DNA of 64,000 bases from Burhinus oedicnemus. Lineage: Eukaryota > Chordata > Aves > Charadriiformes > Burhinidae. Positions 27,272-38,165 of the stretch are shown here, one piece after another. The notes beneath the pieces were generated by a model, which was not told the origin of the DNA, did no database searches, and saw nothing but the letters and a program-made list of their open reading frames with translations. Every line of letters starts with the position of its first letter. Position 1 is the first letter of the stretch. The DNA is taken from NCBI GenBank assembly GCA_008921705.1, contig VFFE01007109.1:634489-698488 (forward strand), in the 5' to 3' direction. Made by a program: the position numbers and the translations under genes.

Positions 27272-27346
27272 TGTGTTTGGGTGGGGGTTTTTTGGTTGGT
27301 TTTTTTGTTTGTTTGTTTGGTTTTGTTTGTTTGTTTTGTTTTTTAA
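27272..27346 (+). repeat. G/T-rich (GTTT)n microsatellite
   Basis: A G-rich start (GGGTGGGGG) passes into repeated GTTT units with GGTTG interruptions. The hydrophobic frame predicted across it (27223-27414) and its Lys/Pro-rich antisense frame (27180-27395) are products of the repeat, not genes. Confidence 0.9.
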
Positions 27347-27854
27347 TTGATTCTTGGCTTTCAATTGTATATATGTGGAAGAAGAGACCCTGCATATTTA
27401 CTCCGTGTTCTTAAGCTATAGAGAAGCCAGCGCACTACAGATCAAAGGGAAGGATCTCAGCATCAGTCATGCTGGCTAGACCAAATTTTCCATAACTGTT
27501 TCTTGGCTCCAGCACTGGTGATTGGCTAGAGAAAAGCAGAGACAGTGGCATGCATAAAGTGATTTTTCCTTCAGTTTCTCCTGCACGCTGGATATTACTG
27601 ACTTAGTAACTTACCAAGCTCAGTGTTGCCTCCAGGTCATCTTGTTTAAGAATCACTGATGAAACAATGCTACATGACTCTACCTTGCTGCTTTTTCAGC
27701 CCATCTATACTTTTAACCTCTGTAGTTTTCTGTAGAAGTGAAGACCACAATAGGTAGCATTTTCTTCACTTCAAATCTAAAAGGTTCATTTGCTGTGGGA
27801 GCCTTGCATATAGTGAATGATGATTCCTTGTTCACATTCTGATATCATTCATGG
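27347..27854. other. Non-coding stretch
   Basis: No gene or named repeat is visible. Plus-strand texture becomes T/C-rich toward the CR1 copy that follows, so the true CR1 boundary may lie somewhat inside this segment. Confidence 0.5.
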
Positions 27855-28860
27855 TTTTCCATAGTTTTCTGTCATATCTTTCTTCTGACATGGTTCTTGC
27901 AAATGAAGAATCCTGATCTACTCAAACTCACAGGAAAGTAGTTCCGTTCTTCCTATCTCCCTTATAAGCCTTTCCCAGTTCTCCTATATCTTTTTGGGTA
28001 TGGGAAGATCAATACTGAACACAGTATTCATGACATGGTTTTATAGCAGGCAATTTAATTTTTTTCCTAATTTTTTTTGCTAATAATGCTTAAACATCAG
28101 TTTGCAATTTTGACCACTACTGATGTTTTCAGAGAATCATACATATTTTGACTCCGAGACTTCTTACCTGAACATTTTGCAAGCCATTTTTGCATAAGCC
28201 TAAGGTTATTTTTCTCCATAAGTATTGGAATATATTAACAGGCACTAAGAATGGGATTCCATTTCCCAAACGTAGGCATCTAATGTCACAGCCAAGGACA
28301 AGCTGTGTGTCTGACTTCTGCCACCATCACCTGGCTATCCCAAGTACCCTCTCAAATGACTCTAGATGTCTATTTTCAAGCAACTGGAACGCACCATGAA
28401 TATCCTATACCATTTTGTCCCCCACTTGGCTAGGAAATCCTATTCCAAACCTCCACAGCCAGCTGTAGATCCATCAACCTTACATAATTTTGTATTATCT
28501 GCAAACAGTGGCACCTTTTGACTCATCTCCCTCCCTTTATAAAAGTTATTTATGAATATACAGACTGCACAAATCCTCTGTGCTTCCAACAGCAACCTCC
28601 CTTCATTGTGAAAATAGTTGTTTTATTCCTGCCCATTGTCTCCTGTTTTCATTCAGTTATTAATCCAAGCTGTTTTCTCTTATTTCTTAAGAATTTAGTT
28701 TCTTAAAGATCTTTTGGGCTAGAGATCCTTTATAAGGCTTCTTGAAATCCCAGTTATAGTATCTTCATCACACAGTCCTAACTCACATTGTTTGTTGAGC
28801 TCCTACAAAATTGCGTTTGTTCTCCTAGAAACTGTATTCATACTAACTTACTTGGTACAA
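27855..28860 (-). mobile_element. Old CR1 LINE fragment, second lineage
   Basis: The minus strand is a decayed CR1 ORF2 reverse-transcriptase region. It encodes FADNTKL at 28505-28485, where the second catalytic Asp of FADD has become Asn. The blocks on either side keep the expected order: 'ACACAGTATTCA' with 'GATGTTTTCAGAGAA' at 28015-28135, and 'TTATTTATGAATAT' to 'CCTGCCCATTGTCTCC' at 28543-28645. Further blocks reach to about 28840. The wording differs from the copy at 24150-25190 and follows a different CR1 subfamily, so these are separate insertions. Multiple stops and indels make it inactive. Boundaries are approximate. Confidence 0.85.
28235..28400. other. Possible later insertion inside the old CR1
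   Basis: CR1 similarity stops near 28230 and resumes near 28400 with the 'CCATTTTGTCCCCCACTTGG' block that normally lies close by. The intervening ~165 bases do not fit the CR1 order. I cannot name the inserted element and did not find clear terminal repeats or a target-site duplication. An alternative is a diverged CR1 segment that I fail to recognise. Confidence 0.35.
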
Positions 28861-31098
28861 AAGTTAAACTTCAGCATTTTCCCCATTGAATTCTGTCTGG
28901 AGAAACAGCATCTGATCCTCATAATTAGATCCTGTCGATTTTCTCCTATTTGTTCCAAACTCTCTTCTATTGACTCTTCAGCTCAAAATAGCTTCTTATA
29001 TTCACATCCTGGAAGAGAAGAATCTCCTTATAGCCTTAGTGCTAAATGCTGGTTCCAAACTTTAATTCATCTTTCCTGCTGTGACCTGACGTTACTTAAA
29101 TGCTCCATTTATACTTTCAACATTGAGCTCAAGGAACTCCTTTAAGGTTTAACGTCACTACCCAATACCAAACTCAGGTAATTCTTTACAAACCACTCCC
29201 AGCATACACCTACTGTTGGTGCTAAATTTAATTCAAGAAAAATGAAATCAAATCAGATATGTGGACAACAAAGGAACATTTTTTTTATTGATAGAGAAAC
29301 CTACCATTTTTAATATGACAGAAGTAGATACTAATTTTCAGTATGTCACCAACCTCATTGTCTTTGATCTAACCCTTTGTAAAAGATCTTTTTTCTTCCT
29401 CATGCAGCACTATCATTTTTATATACATTCAGTGCCAGTCATCCACTGCCTGTATCACAAATTAAAAAAACCCATAACTGTTCATATTTCTGCTCTTCAG
29501 AAGGATGCAAAATGCCTATTAATTATATATCAACCACACGTATCAACCGTAGAAACTGAGTTAAAAAGGAGTTTCATGATAGACATACCATTTACTGAAA
29601 TGAATGGATATTTAAATCCCAGTTGTCTGAGGAAGGGGAAATTGAGTGCCTAGTGCCTGTCTGTAATATCTCATTGAAATGAACAATACAGCGCACTTAC
29701 AGAAGGAGAAAGAAAATTGCTTGGACAGGTAATATGAATTCCAGACATGTTAGTGATTGCTTTGCTTTGCCATTTCTGGAGTGTCAAGTTTTCAAATCAG
29801 CATTATTCACCTCTAATTAATAATATCAATACCCTGAACCCAAATTTTTCTGTAATTGCTTTTTCATGTGTCTTTTCCATATGTTTTCACCCTAAGACAG
29901 TATGTAGGCTTGAGAGGCCTAAACCATTTATAGTTCAGCAAAGACCTTAAGCTGTGCTTTTCAAGTTTTATTAACAACAAGTTCCAGTTCCATACTGATT
30001 TTCCTGCTGTGCATACAAAAATGCCACGAGCATTTTTGGTGGATATTAACAAATTTCAACAGCACAAAACCAATCCTACATTTTGCAGATAATTAGACCA
30101 TCTGAAATAATTTTGAAAAGGTGGTTTCTTTTGTGATCTGTGAGTAATTCACTTTCATGGACACAAATCCCTTCTTAGAACTGGCTGGGGTAATTTACAC
30201 ATTACAAGGCTTCTAGACATAGTTGGCCACTTATCCAGTGCTAATAAATTGAAAACGTGTGTGCATGATTTAGCAGAGAAAGGAAGATGTGAATGTAATG
30301 CAGGTAATTGCTGAACTACAGTTCTGCTTCTGACAGCTAAAGAATAAATGAATACAGCTATCTAGAGGACACAAGTTACTTTGCATCAACTTTCAAAATG
30401 TTGATTTTTCTTCTAACTATTTGAAAACAATCATATGACTATTTCTGAGAAAATGCTTTGTGTCAAAATGTCTGTTTTCAGGCAAAATGATTCTAGATGT
30501 TCAAGCATGAGTCTGCGTGTGGGGAGCGGATGCAGGACCTTACTCTTCCTTCTTCAGCATCCATATTGGTCTTCAGAGAAAAAGCAAGCCTTCCTGTAAA
30601 AAATAGGAAGATTTTGTTGCAAAATGTTTAGCTTTCAACAAAAGACTGTTTTCTTTTTAAAATCATGTCTGCTGTAGCTCATTTCTGCCAGGCTTTTCAT
30701 GTCACCAGCCACTGGTTAAATTGGTGTATCATTTCCAATGCCTAATTTTACAAAATGGATCTTCTAGATTTGATTCTTGGTTACTGGGAATGATCGTCTG
30801 CAGGTTCACAAAGAGCTTCAGTTTTGAAGAACTCTCTGCTTCAAAGGATAAACCTTCCATTTCTTTATCAAGGTCTCCTTCCTGCTTCTGCCAGCACCAG
30901 GTATTTTGCAAGGTTTGTTACAAGGTCTATGAGGAAAACAAGAAGCCTGAGAGCTCTTAACAGAGGTGAAATTTTGGGAGGAAAAAAAGGAAACATGGTT
31001 GAAGAATATATGAGCGCTGTACCCTGGCACATTGGTGATGCAGCAAAATTTCCTCTTTTTTTATATATATATTTTCTTTGCTTTTACAACCTCTCTAG
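28861..31098. other. Non-coding stretch
   Basis: No gene recognised. Frames at 28792-29145 (117 codons, starting inside the CR1) and 29261-29653 (130 codons) on the plus strand lack domains. Overlapping frames on both strands at 30721-31132 cannot all be real and none is convincing. Confidence 0.6.
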
Positions 31099-31123
31099 TT
31101 TTTTTCTTTTTTTTTTTTCTTTT
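31099..31123 (+). repeat. T-rich low-complexity run
   Basis: T homopolymer broken by single C and G bases. A short TATATATATATT patch lies just upstream at 31060-31073. Another run of twelve T is at 31661-31672. Confidence 0.85.
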
Positions 31124-32197
31124 ACTGTTTGATGTTGGATTTCTCCCATCCCAATCAGGTTTTAAACAGACACCTATGCAAAAAATATAAACCTAGAATT
31201 AAAACTCTTAAGCACGAAAACAGAGAAAGAAATTGAGCTGTGAGGGGCAAATGTCACAATTAAAGTAGTAAAGTCTTGTAAGTTCTGTAACAATGAAATC
31301 ACCTTGAAATTGTGTCACAGCTACCAGCACAGAAATTGAGTTGTAATTACTGAAAGACCCAGCAAACACATTGCAGTTCTTATTAAAACAAACAACATTA
31401 GCCACAGTAAAGAAAAATAGGCAAGAAAAAAAAAAAGCCAAAATGCATAGACATTCTTATCTCTAGGTTTTTTTTAAAGTAAGAAATTTCTTTAAGTAGG
31501 AGCCCAGGATTCAGTGTCTGCTCCAAGTACGGAAATCAGGAGAAACGTCCATGAGGATGGATCATGTTACAAAAGCATGAAACAGGTGTAAGCAGTTGGA
31601 CACTCAACTCAGCAGTTTATACATTCCTGTTTAAAGGAAAGTACTTTCCAGAAGAAACACTTTTTTTTTTTTGTTTGCTGCCTAAAACCACTGTCGTTAA
31701 GAATTGTAGAACAAAAATTTTCAGTTGTTCATTTTAATTTTTGAGGCACTAGTAGCTGAAACGGTGTACAATTACTTGGTACTGAGCTGACAAAGTATTT
31801 CAAACACAGCTCAGTCTCTCCTGTCTTCCTTCTTAATTCAGACATTCTGGAAATGGTGTCATTCTTACCACTCCTCCTATTATTTCTGCTCCACATCTCT
31901 GGTGGCTTCAGATCTTCCTGCCGCCCATCCAACACAGTCTTTGAATATCCCTCAACAACTCACGCCAGCCACTGGCATCAGAATCAGCCCTCAGCAGCCC
32001 AGCACTGCCTTGGAAAGTGGATGTCATTATTACCATTGATCACCAATGGAGCAGGGGATCTGTGTCAGCTGAAAAGACGCTTAACTCTTCAGTATTGCCT
32101 CAGTTCACGGCGGTTCCTTTTCTGTCTCCTGATATTTTATTACAGCAGAATCATTTTAATTGGCACATGCTGGTGGAAACAAAACTGCATCTGTTGA
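31124..32197. other. Non-coding stretch
   Basis: No gene recognised. It contains a 12-base T run at 31661-31672. A 114-codon plus frame at 31853-32197 and a 68-codon minus frame at 31729-31935 overlap; neither shows a domain. Confidence 0.6.
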
Positions 32198-32278
32198 GGG
32201 CCAGATTCTAGCACTCCTGCTCAGGTGGTACAAGTCCCTTATTCTGGAGTGTGTCCATTGAAATCAAGGGATCTGCCC
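32198..32278. repeat. Ancient sauropsid palindromic repeat relic
   Basis: The segment opens with GGGCCAGATTCTAGCACTCC, passes through GGTGGTACAAGTCCCTTATT and then TCCATTGAAATCAAGGGATC. The starting 'GGCCAGATTCTG' and the 'CCATTGAAATCAATGG' centre are typical of an old repeat family that I know from turtle, crocodilian and bird DNA. This is the best preserved of the four relics in the window. The family name is not certain to me. Confidence 0.45.
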
Positions 32279-32663
32279 AATTGTTAGAGGTTCATAGGAA
32301 CACATTGTTCTGATAGGTATTCACTTTTATTCCATAATATGCTTTAAAAATACACACTGTACAAACCATTAAAAAAAACTCTTATTAAAGTAAGTTTTGC
32401 GATAATAGAGCAGGGAAGCAGCAGGAAGGGAACAAAGGGCTACCCAGCACGACACTTATGCTAGCAAACACCAATTCACACCTGTTAACTACTGTGAATA
32501 AAATCTTTGGAATCAGTTCCTCAAAAAAGTCAAAGAAAGAAAGAAAAACTGTTCACCATGAAAGAAAACGGGAACCTCAGGTGTGCTGCTGAAAGCTTAG
32601 AGAGTCAGATCAGCATTTATAATCAGTCACTTCTAAGACTACCTAAAGGAATGGAAGGAGAGG

Positions 32664-32707
32664 ACTTGGCAGGTACACAAAGTATACACAACCACAGAAG
32701 AATTGGT
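32664..32707 (+). repeat. 44-bp direct repeat, copy 1
   Basis: This sequence recurs at 35839-35882 in the same orientation with 43 of 44 bases identical; the one difference is C here against G in the other copy, in the CACAACCACAG part. Identity stops abruptly at both ends. It falls inside a short plus frame (32507-32773) that has no domain. It could be a small dispersed duplication or a piece of an unlisted repeat. Confidence 0.9.
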
Positions 32708-34958
32708 CCTCGTAGTTTTGAAGTGAAATGGAGGATAACCCCATCAGGTCCCGGCAACGATACAACGTTCTGAACTAAAAGTTCAGCCAGAGCTTTGGTC
32801 CTGGGAGATAATTATAAGGCTGCCTGACCTAACTGACCCACCTTAATGAAACGAGTATGGCTGAACTGGGGAGAAAAGAAAAATATACAGTGAGCATCAA
32901 AATGGGGTTCCTGATCTGTCACTGCTATTCAGATTCTTGCGAAAAGAGACGTGTCATTGTCAAAGGCTTTTCCATTAACAGATGTCAGCCTTCTCGGCTA
33001 CAGACAACCAAGCAGACTATAGAAACATAAGGGACAAATTCTGATCTCATTTATATGTCCACAAACCTGGCAATGGTTGCCTGAAAACTGTCACTAAAGA
33101 CTGAAGTGATTGTATTCAGGACATGTACTTAAGATAAGCGTTTAATCGTTAGTGTTACTTATCAATCTAAAGTCCAATTACACATTTTTACCCTTGTGAG
33201 GATCATGCAATTGGGCAATATTTCACCAACACAAGCAAGCAGTACAAATCCATCCCCTCATTATTAATAATAATATTTCACTATTTGGAACAGAATGCTC
33301 TTGCAGAGAGACCTAAGATTATTGAAGAACCTATGGGCTTATATCTTACATATGTTAAATCTGCTTTACATTAGCCCTGGTCCCAAAGTAAGCTTAAACT
33401 AGAAAAATCCAGCTGTGGGAAGTCTGGCTTGGTGAATTTGCTGGTGGTATGGGGCTGCCTTTCTAATCACTGCTGCAGTAGCATACCACTGAGAAAGGAC
33501 GATATGGCTTGCATATCCACAACCCAGCAATTCTTGGCTCCCCATGCAGCCCAAAGGGCCTGTTCACAGATGACACAGCATAAATCCTGAGGCTGTATCC
33601 CATTTTCCTTTATTTACACACACACACGTAGTCTTAAACAAGGGGCGCTTTAGCAGGCAAGAGTGAGGTACAGTACTTAATGTGCAAATTCAGTTCAGCA
33701 GAACTCCAACTAAAGCACGTCAGCCTCAAGGGCTTTTCTCTCAAACAGTGCTCCTAAGTTCTCCGCAGAAGGAAACTTGCTGAACTACATCTTTCTGAAC
33801 TTTAAAGAAAAAAAGTCCTGATTCTAAACTGAATGAGGGAGTAAATGAATGAGTAACTTCACTGAAGGCAAGGAGTGGCTCTGGTCTATTGCTAGGAGAG
33901 CTATAGAGAATCCAGACAATGCAGTCATGACAAGAAAATGTCCCTACATTTTTTTTTAATCTCTTTTCCTGTAAGAATATTATCCATTTCAGTGGCTTTA
34001 TTCTCAGCAGCAGACCTTAGACTGGTCTTTGAGGACTCTCTTAAATAACCTCCAGTATGGATGTAAAAAGGAAGCAAAATAGAACAATCGAACTTAAGGT
34101 TTACATTTTAACATATTTCTAAGCTATCTTTTTTAGTCTCAGTCCCCCCTCCTTCACCTCTTTCCTAAATCAGTTTCATTCCCATCTTTTTCTCCCTAGA
34201 TGATTCCCTTACAGTGGGCAGAGAGGTACCACTTCCAGACAACTCCTGCTGTGCATCAGTTGCTCCCCCGTAGTCTTTTTCTTGAGGCTCCTTTGCATGG
34301 CTCAGCCTCCCCAGACCTAAAAGAACATTTTCTCCTGCCACAGCTACTTTGGCCTCAATTTCCATGCTTCTGTGTCATTTAGTGGTTGGCTCCAGTGAAA
34401 GCTCATTTGGTTGGAAGCTGACCTGCTGCCTATTCTCAATAATTTTAGATTCAGTCCTAGGATCTGACTGGGATCCTGTGTTTTAAGATTCCTTCTTTTC
34501 TTTCCCTAGGGATTAATGAACCTTTTCACATCACCTTATGTGGTATAACATCATAAGGTGCCTTAGCTTTGCCAAAAAAATATCCAAAAGCATTTGTGTT
34601 TAGCTGTTAAATATCTCCTGTTTTCCTTATTACTTCTTTGGAACTACGAGCATCTGGGAAATTATGCTGTTCCCATTCTAGTACAGCAGACCCTTCATGG
34701 ACTGACTCATGTAATCTCACAAACTTGGATTCAGACTTATGTTCAAATGGGAAACTCATGGCTCTGGTAAATAAATAAACCAAAAAAGCTGTGGAAAACT
34801 CCTGGTTTTTTTAGAACTTCAGTTGTCACTACACACTTCTGCAGATAACTCGGGGAACTGCAGATGAGGAAAGGAACGAAGTTCAGTGGTACATAGCTGT
34901 TCTTTTGTTGTTTACTGGATACTCTGGACTAGAAGACTTGTCATGGACTAGTTCCAAG
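32708..34958. other. Non-coding stretch
   Basis: No gene recognised. An (AC)n run of six units is at 33616-33627. Opposite-strand frames at 34165-34382 overlap in a less AT-rich patch; the minus one is Glu/Gly-rich (66 codons) but has no known domain. A segment near 33028-33060 (ACAAATTCTGATCTCATTTA) weakly resembles the ancient-repeat end words seen elsewhere in the window. Confidence 0.6.
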
Positions 34959-35212
34959 TCACAGAATCACAGAATCACAGGGGCTGGAAGGGACCTCTGG
35001 AGATCATCTAGTCCAACCCCCCTGCCAGAGCAGGGTCACCTAGAGCAGGTTGCACAGGATGGCGTCCAGGCAGGTTTTGAATGTCTCCAGATTGGAGACT
35101 CCACCACGTCTCTGGGCAGCCTGTTCCAGTGCTCTGCCACCCTCAAAGTAAAGAAGTTCCTCCTCATGTTTAGATGGAACTTTCTACGTTCAAGTTTGTG
35201 CCAGTTGCTTTA
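34959..35212 (-). mobile_element. CR1 LINE, 5'-truncated 3' end
   Basis: On the plus strand the element reads inward from TCACAGAATCACAGAATCAC, the reverse complement of the tandem 8-bp units (ATTCTGTG) that end avian CR1 elements. Then follow GGGCTGGAAGGGACCTCTGG, AGATCATCTAGTCCAACCCC and a CTGGGCAGCCTGTTCCAGTG block, all standard for CR1 3' sequence in reverse. It is cut off near 35212, as most genomic CR1 copies are 5'-truncated. It is much less decayed than the other two CR1 pieces, so it inserted later. A plus-strand frame across it (34905-35213) is a by-product. CR1 has no poly-A tail, which fits. Confidence 0.95.
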
Positions 35213-35838
35213 AGCCAACATAATTTTCAATCTCTGCCTTATTCAGATCCTCATCCTTCCTGGCTATGCCCACACGCTTTCGTCTTCTGCAAACTTTGCT
35301 GAGGAAGAAATACTTATTTTTGAAGGAGTCTTGGAATAAAATCTGGGACAGTGGTGAGACGGGAGAGGAGTAGAAGTAGTCCCAGTCTGAATGGGGACAA
35401 AAGGAATACTAGTCACACGTTCGTGACTTGATCATGCAGCAGAGGGGCGTATGCCAGCATTGGTGGTGGAAAATGGACAGAGTTTTCTCAGGCTCTACTT
35501 AGATGTAGTGCTTAGATTGGGCTTCCTGAGACACAGGCCCATCAACAGCAAAACACATCCTTGGTGCTTCTGCAAGACAGAATTATACTGTTGTCTTTGA
35601 CCTTAGTGTAAAAAGGATTTTGTCTTTGAGGTGAGATTTATCAACATCGCCTGGCTTCTTTCATTTGGCAGGCCAAAATGCCTTCTAATATCCACGGAGA
35701 TTTTTTTTCCTTTTTCCCCCAGTCCCTTTACATGACTCTGCTTAATAATGACCTTAGTTAACATTTTTCTTGGCTACTTTTAAGGGCAGTATCATAAGCT
35801 GTTTCTAGGTAGACTGCTGTGTCTTTAGTCTTCACAAC
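35213..35838. other. Non-coding stretch next to the CR1
   Basis: No gene recognised. The text at 35220-35310 (for example CTTCTGCAAACTTTGCTGAGG) faintly recalls CR1 coding sequence and might be a decayed second piece, but the match is too short to call. Confidence 0.5.
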
Positions 35839-35882
35839 ACTTGGCAGGTACACAAAGTATACACAAGCACAGAAGAATTGGT
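35839..35882 (+). repeat. 44-bp direct repeat, copy 2
   Basis: Partner of the copy at 32664-32707, same strand, 43 of 44 bases the same. The young CR1 lies between the two copies, about 3.2 kb apart in all. Flanks on both sides are unrelated between copies. Confidence 0.9.
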
Positions 35883-38018
35883 TACCTTTCTCAGGTGTTA
35901 ACATTTTTTTCTCAGGATTTATTAAGAAAACAGTTGCCTGAATTGTATAAAATAGATTAATTGGGTCAACTAAGCTAAAGCAATTGAAGAAAGAATGTAA
36001 AAAATGACCTTCAAGAACATTTTCAAAAAAATTCCTTTCCTGACTAAATGTTTGCGAAAACTGCCAATATTTCCTTTCTGTACTGGAAGATTCAAAAGGC
36101 AAATGTAACCATAGTAAACTTTAATAGTATACACAGTAAAGCTGAATATCCTGCATTGTCATCACTATATTAATGGTATCTTGTGATATTAATTTTAAGA
36201 AGTCAAAGAATATTAACATTACGTATTTATTAACAGATTACTCAAATGATTTATTATCTTGGAGGTCCCTGTAGTACCACTGAAAATTTTTCCGCTTGTT
36301 TCAGTGGGCACAACAGCATAAAACAACACAAAGTGCTTCTCTTGTTTACTTACACTTCCCACAAGGTTGTGTAATCTTTTCACTCCACCACCAGATAGAT
36401 CTCTTTTCTTTTTCCCTTAGGACTGTTCTACACAATTCCTTGAATATGCTTATCTGAGGGAGAAAAAGGGAAAAAGTATCAATATCATCGGTTCAAATTT
36501 TGAAAATACCTTATGCTTGCCACTCTTCCTTTTCACATTAAAAAAATACTGGTTTGGGGAAATCTTTTTTTGTAATGTCTCAAAAATAAGACCTTCCAGG
36601 CTCCAGGCCTAAAGGCAAGACACTCTCACAGTGCAAAAATACTGCTGAAAATTTTCATCAGGACTGGAAGTGGAGTTGGCAAATTGATTTAAATTCGTCA
36701 GGCCTGGCTATATATTGGGGAGTCTATGCTTGCATATCCATTTTTTTTACACCAGTGCTTCTTTTGGATTCTTAGATAAAAGAGTATAAAGTGGGCATTC
36801 TCCACTTGATGCAATTTCACTATACAGTGATTCCCATCAATGTATAATTAAAAGTGGATTTCCTTTTCCCTGTTTGGCTGAGGTGGGGGAGGGTCTGCAT
36901 AAACCTGGTTGATGTGAAGTGAACAAAGAGAACTTTCATGAGTTCTCCTGCAAACAGTCTATCCGTTACAATTCCTAGTGTTCACACTGCTGCACTGTTC
37001 AAAAGGAGCTCTAAAAAAAAAGTCAAGCAGGGGGTCCAAGAAAAATTCAACCCGCATGCCAACTAAGGGAAAGAAAGAGAAGGCAGGAAAAAAAACCTAG
37101 CTTTTGTTGTAAAAAGAACTAATGAAGCTGCTCTTAGAACTGTCCATGGTGACACAACAAGCCTGTGCACCCACACACATTGTGAGAATGCCAGTCACCC
37201 ACGGTAATGAGAAAAGGAAACACTGTGGGCAAAGGAAATATATGAATACATCGCTTTTATGGTTTAACTGTAGGGAATCACAACGCTGGCCCACAATATC
37301 TTGTGCCAACTGCCAAAAGTGGTAAAGTAATACATAAGGTTGTCTACTTATATTTTTCTTACAGAGAAGATGGACTGGTGGGGGGTAAAATCCCATTATC
37401 ATTATAAATTGCTAATTAAATAATTATCAATTAGATGGGCAGACAGAACTCATTCCAATGAATTCCTTAGAGGGCTTTCAGTAAAGAAAAACAGTAATTT
37501 TGATTATTTTTTTTATCCATACTTCCTGCCTAGGGGCTCTAAATAGAGATGATATACGGTGTATCCCATGTTAGACTTTCACACAGTATATCCCATGTTA
37601 GAGCTCAGGGACAAACACTGAACTTTGGAGCATATAGAGATCTTTTTTCAGTTTTTCACATAAATGGCCTTAATTTCACGATATTAATTAGAAACCCAGG
37701 GTTATTTCCTAAGGAATAAAAGGAATACTTTCCAGACTTTTATGTGGCTTTAAGAAATCACTTTTTTCCAAGTAACTGATAATCTTTTCTAATATGTCAT
37801 TGCATCTTCTTTTCGCTTCTTTGCATAATCCAGAATTTTCTTTGAAATAAAATATGAAAATATTTAATACAGATAAATATACAGATGTTAGGCATGATTG
37901 AACACAGTGCAAGGAGTATTTTTAATGAACTTTGCTCTATTCATTAACACCAAAAACAATGTGAAATTAAACACTATGCCTGTAGGTTTTAGCTGTCAAG
38001 TTTTCAGATCAGACCCTT
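35883..38018. other. Non-coding stretch
   Basis: No gene recognised. A minus frame of 114 codons (35758-36102) spans the second 44-bp repeat and has no domain. A small duplication occurs at 37561-37602, where the words TATCCCATGTTAGA appear twice about 27 bases apart. Overlapping frames on both strands at 37097-37402 are not convincing. Confidence 0.6.
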
Positions 38019-38165
38019 GGGCAAAAATTCTGTTGTCACAGTACTGAGCGACAGAAATGACCCTGTCCCATCCTGTACCCCTTACATCTTTCCTGAGGAG
38101 AGGGGTCCCACTGGCTTTAATAAAACTTACTCAGCTATAACCAGTAATTACTCACATGTGCACGG
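38019..38165. repeat. Ancient sauropsid repeat relic
   Basis: The text runs GGGCAAAAATTCTGTTGTCA, then GGGGTCCCACTGGCTTTAAT, then ACTTACTCAGC and AATTACTCACATGTGCACGG. The order 'caaattctg', 'cccactgacttcaat', 'acttactcacgtg' is that of an old repeat widespread in sauropsid DNA. The match is moderate and its limits are uncertain. Confidence 0.4.

Noticed and set aside
27180..27414. Hydrophobic plus frame and Lys/Pro-rich minus frame
   Set aside because: Both are translations of the (GTTT)n microsatellite.
28792..29145. 117-codon plus-strand frame
   Set aside because: It begins in the antisense of the old CR1 and has no domain of its own.
34905..35213. 102-codon plus-strand frame
   Set aside because: It runs antisense across the CR1 3' end and is a by-product of that element.
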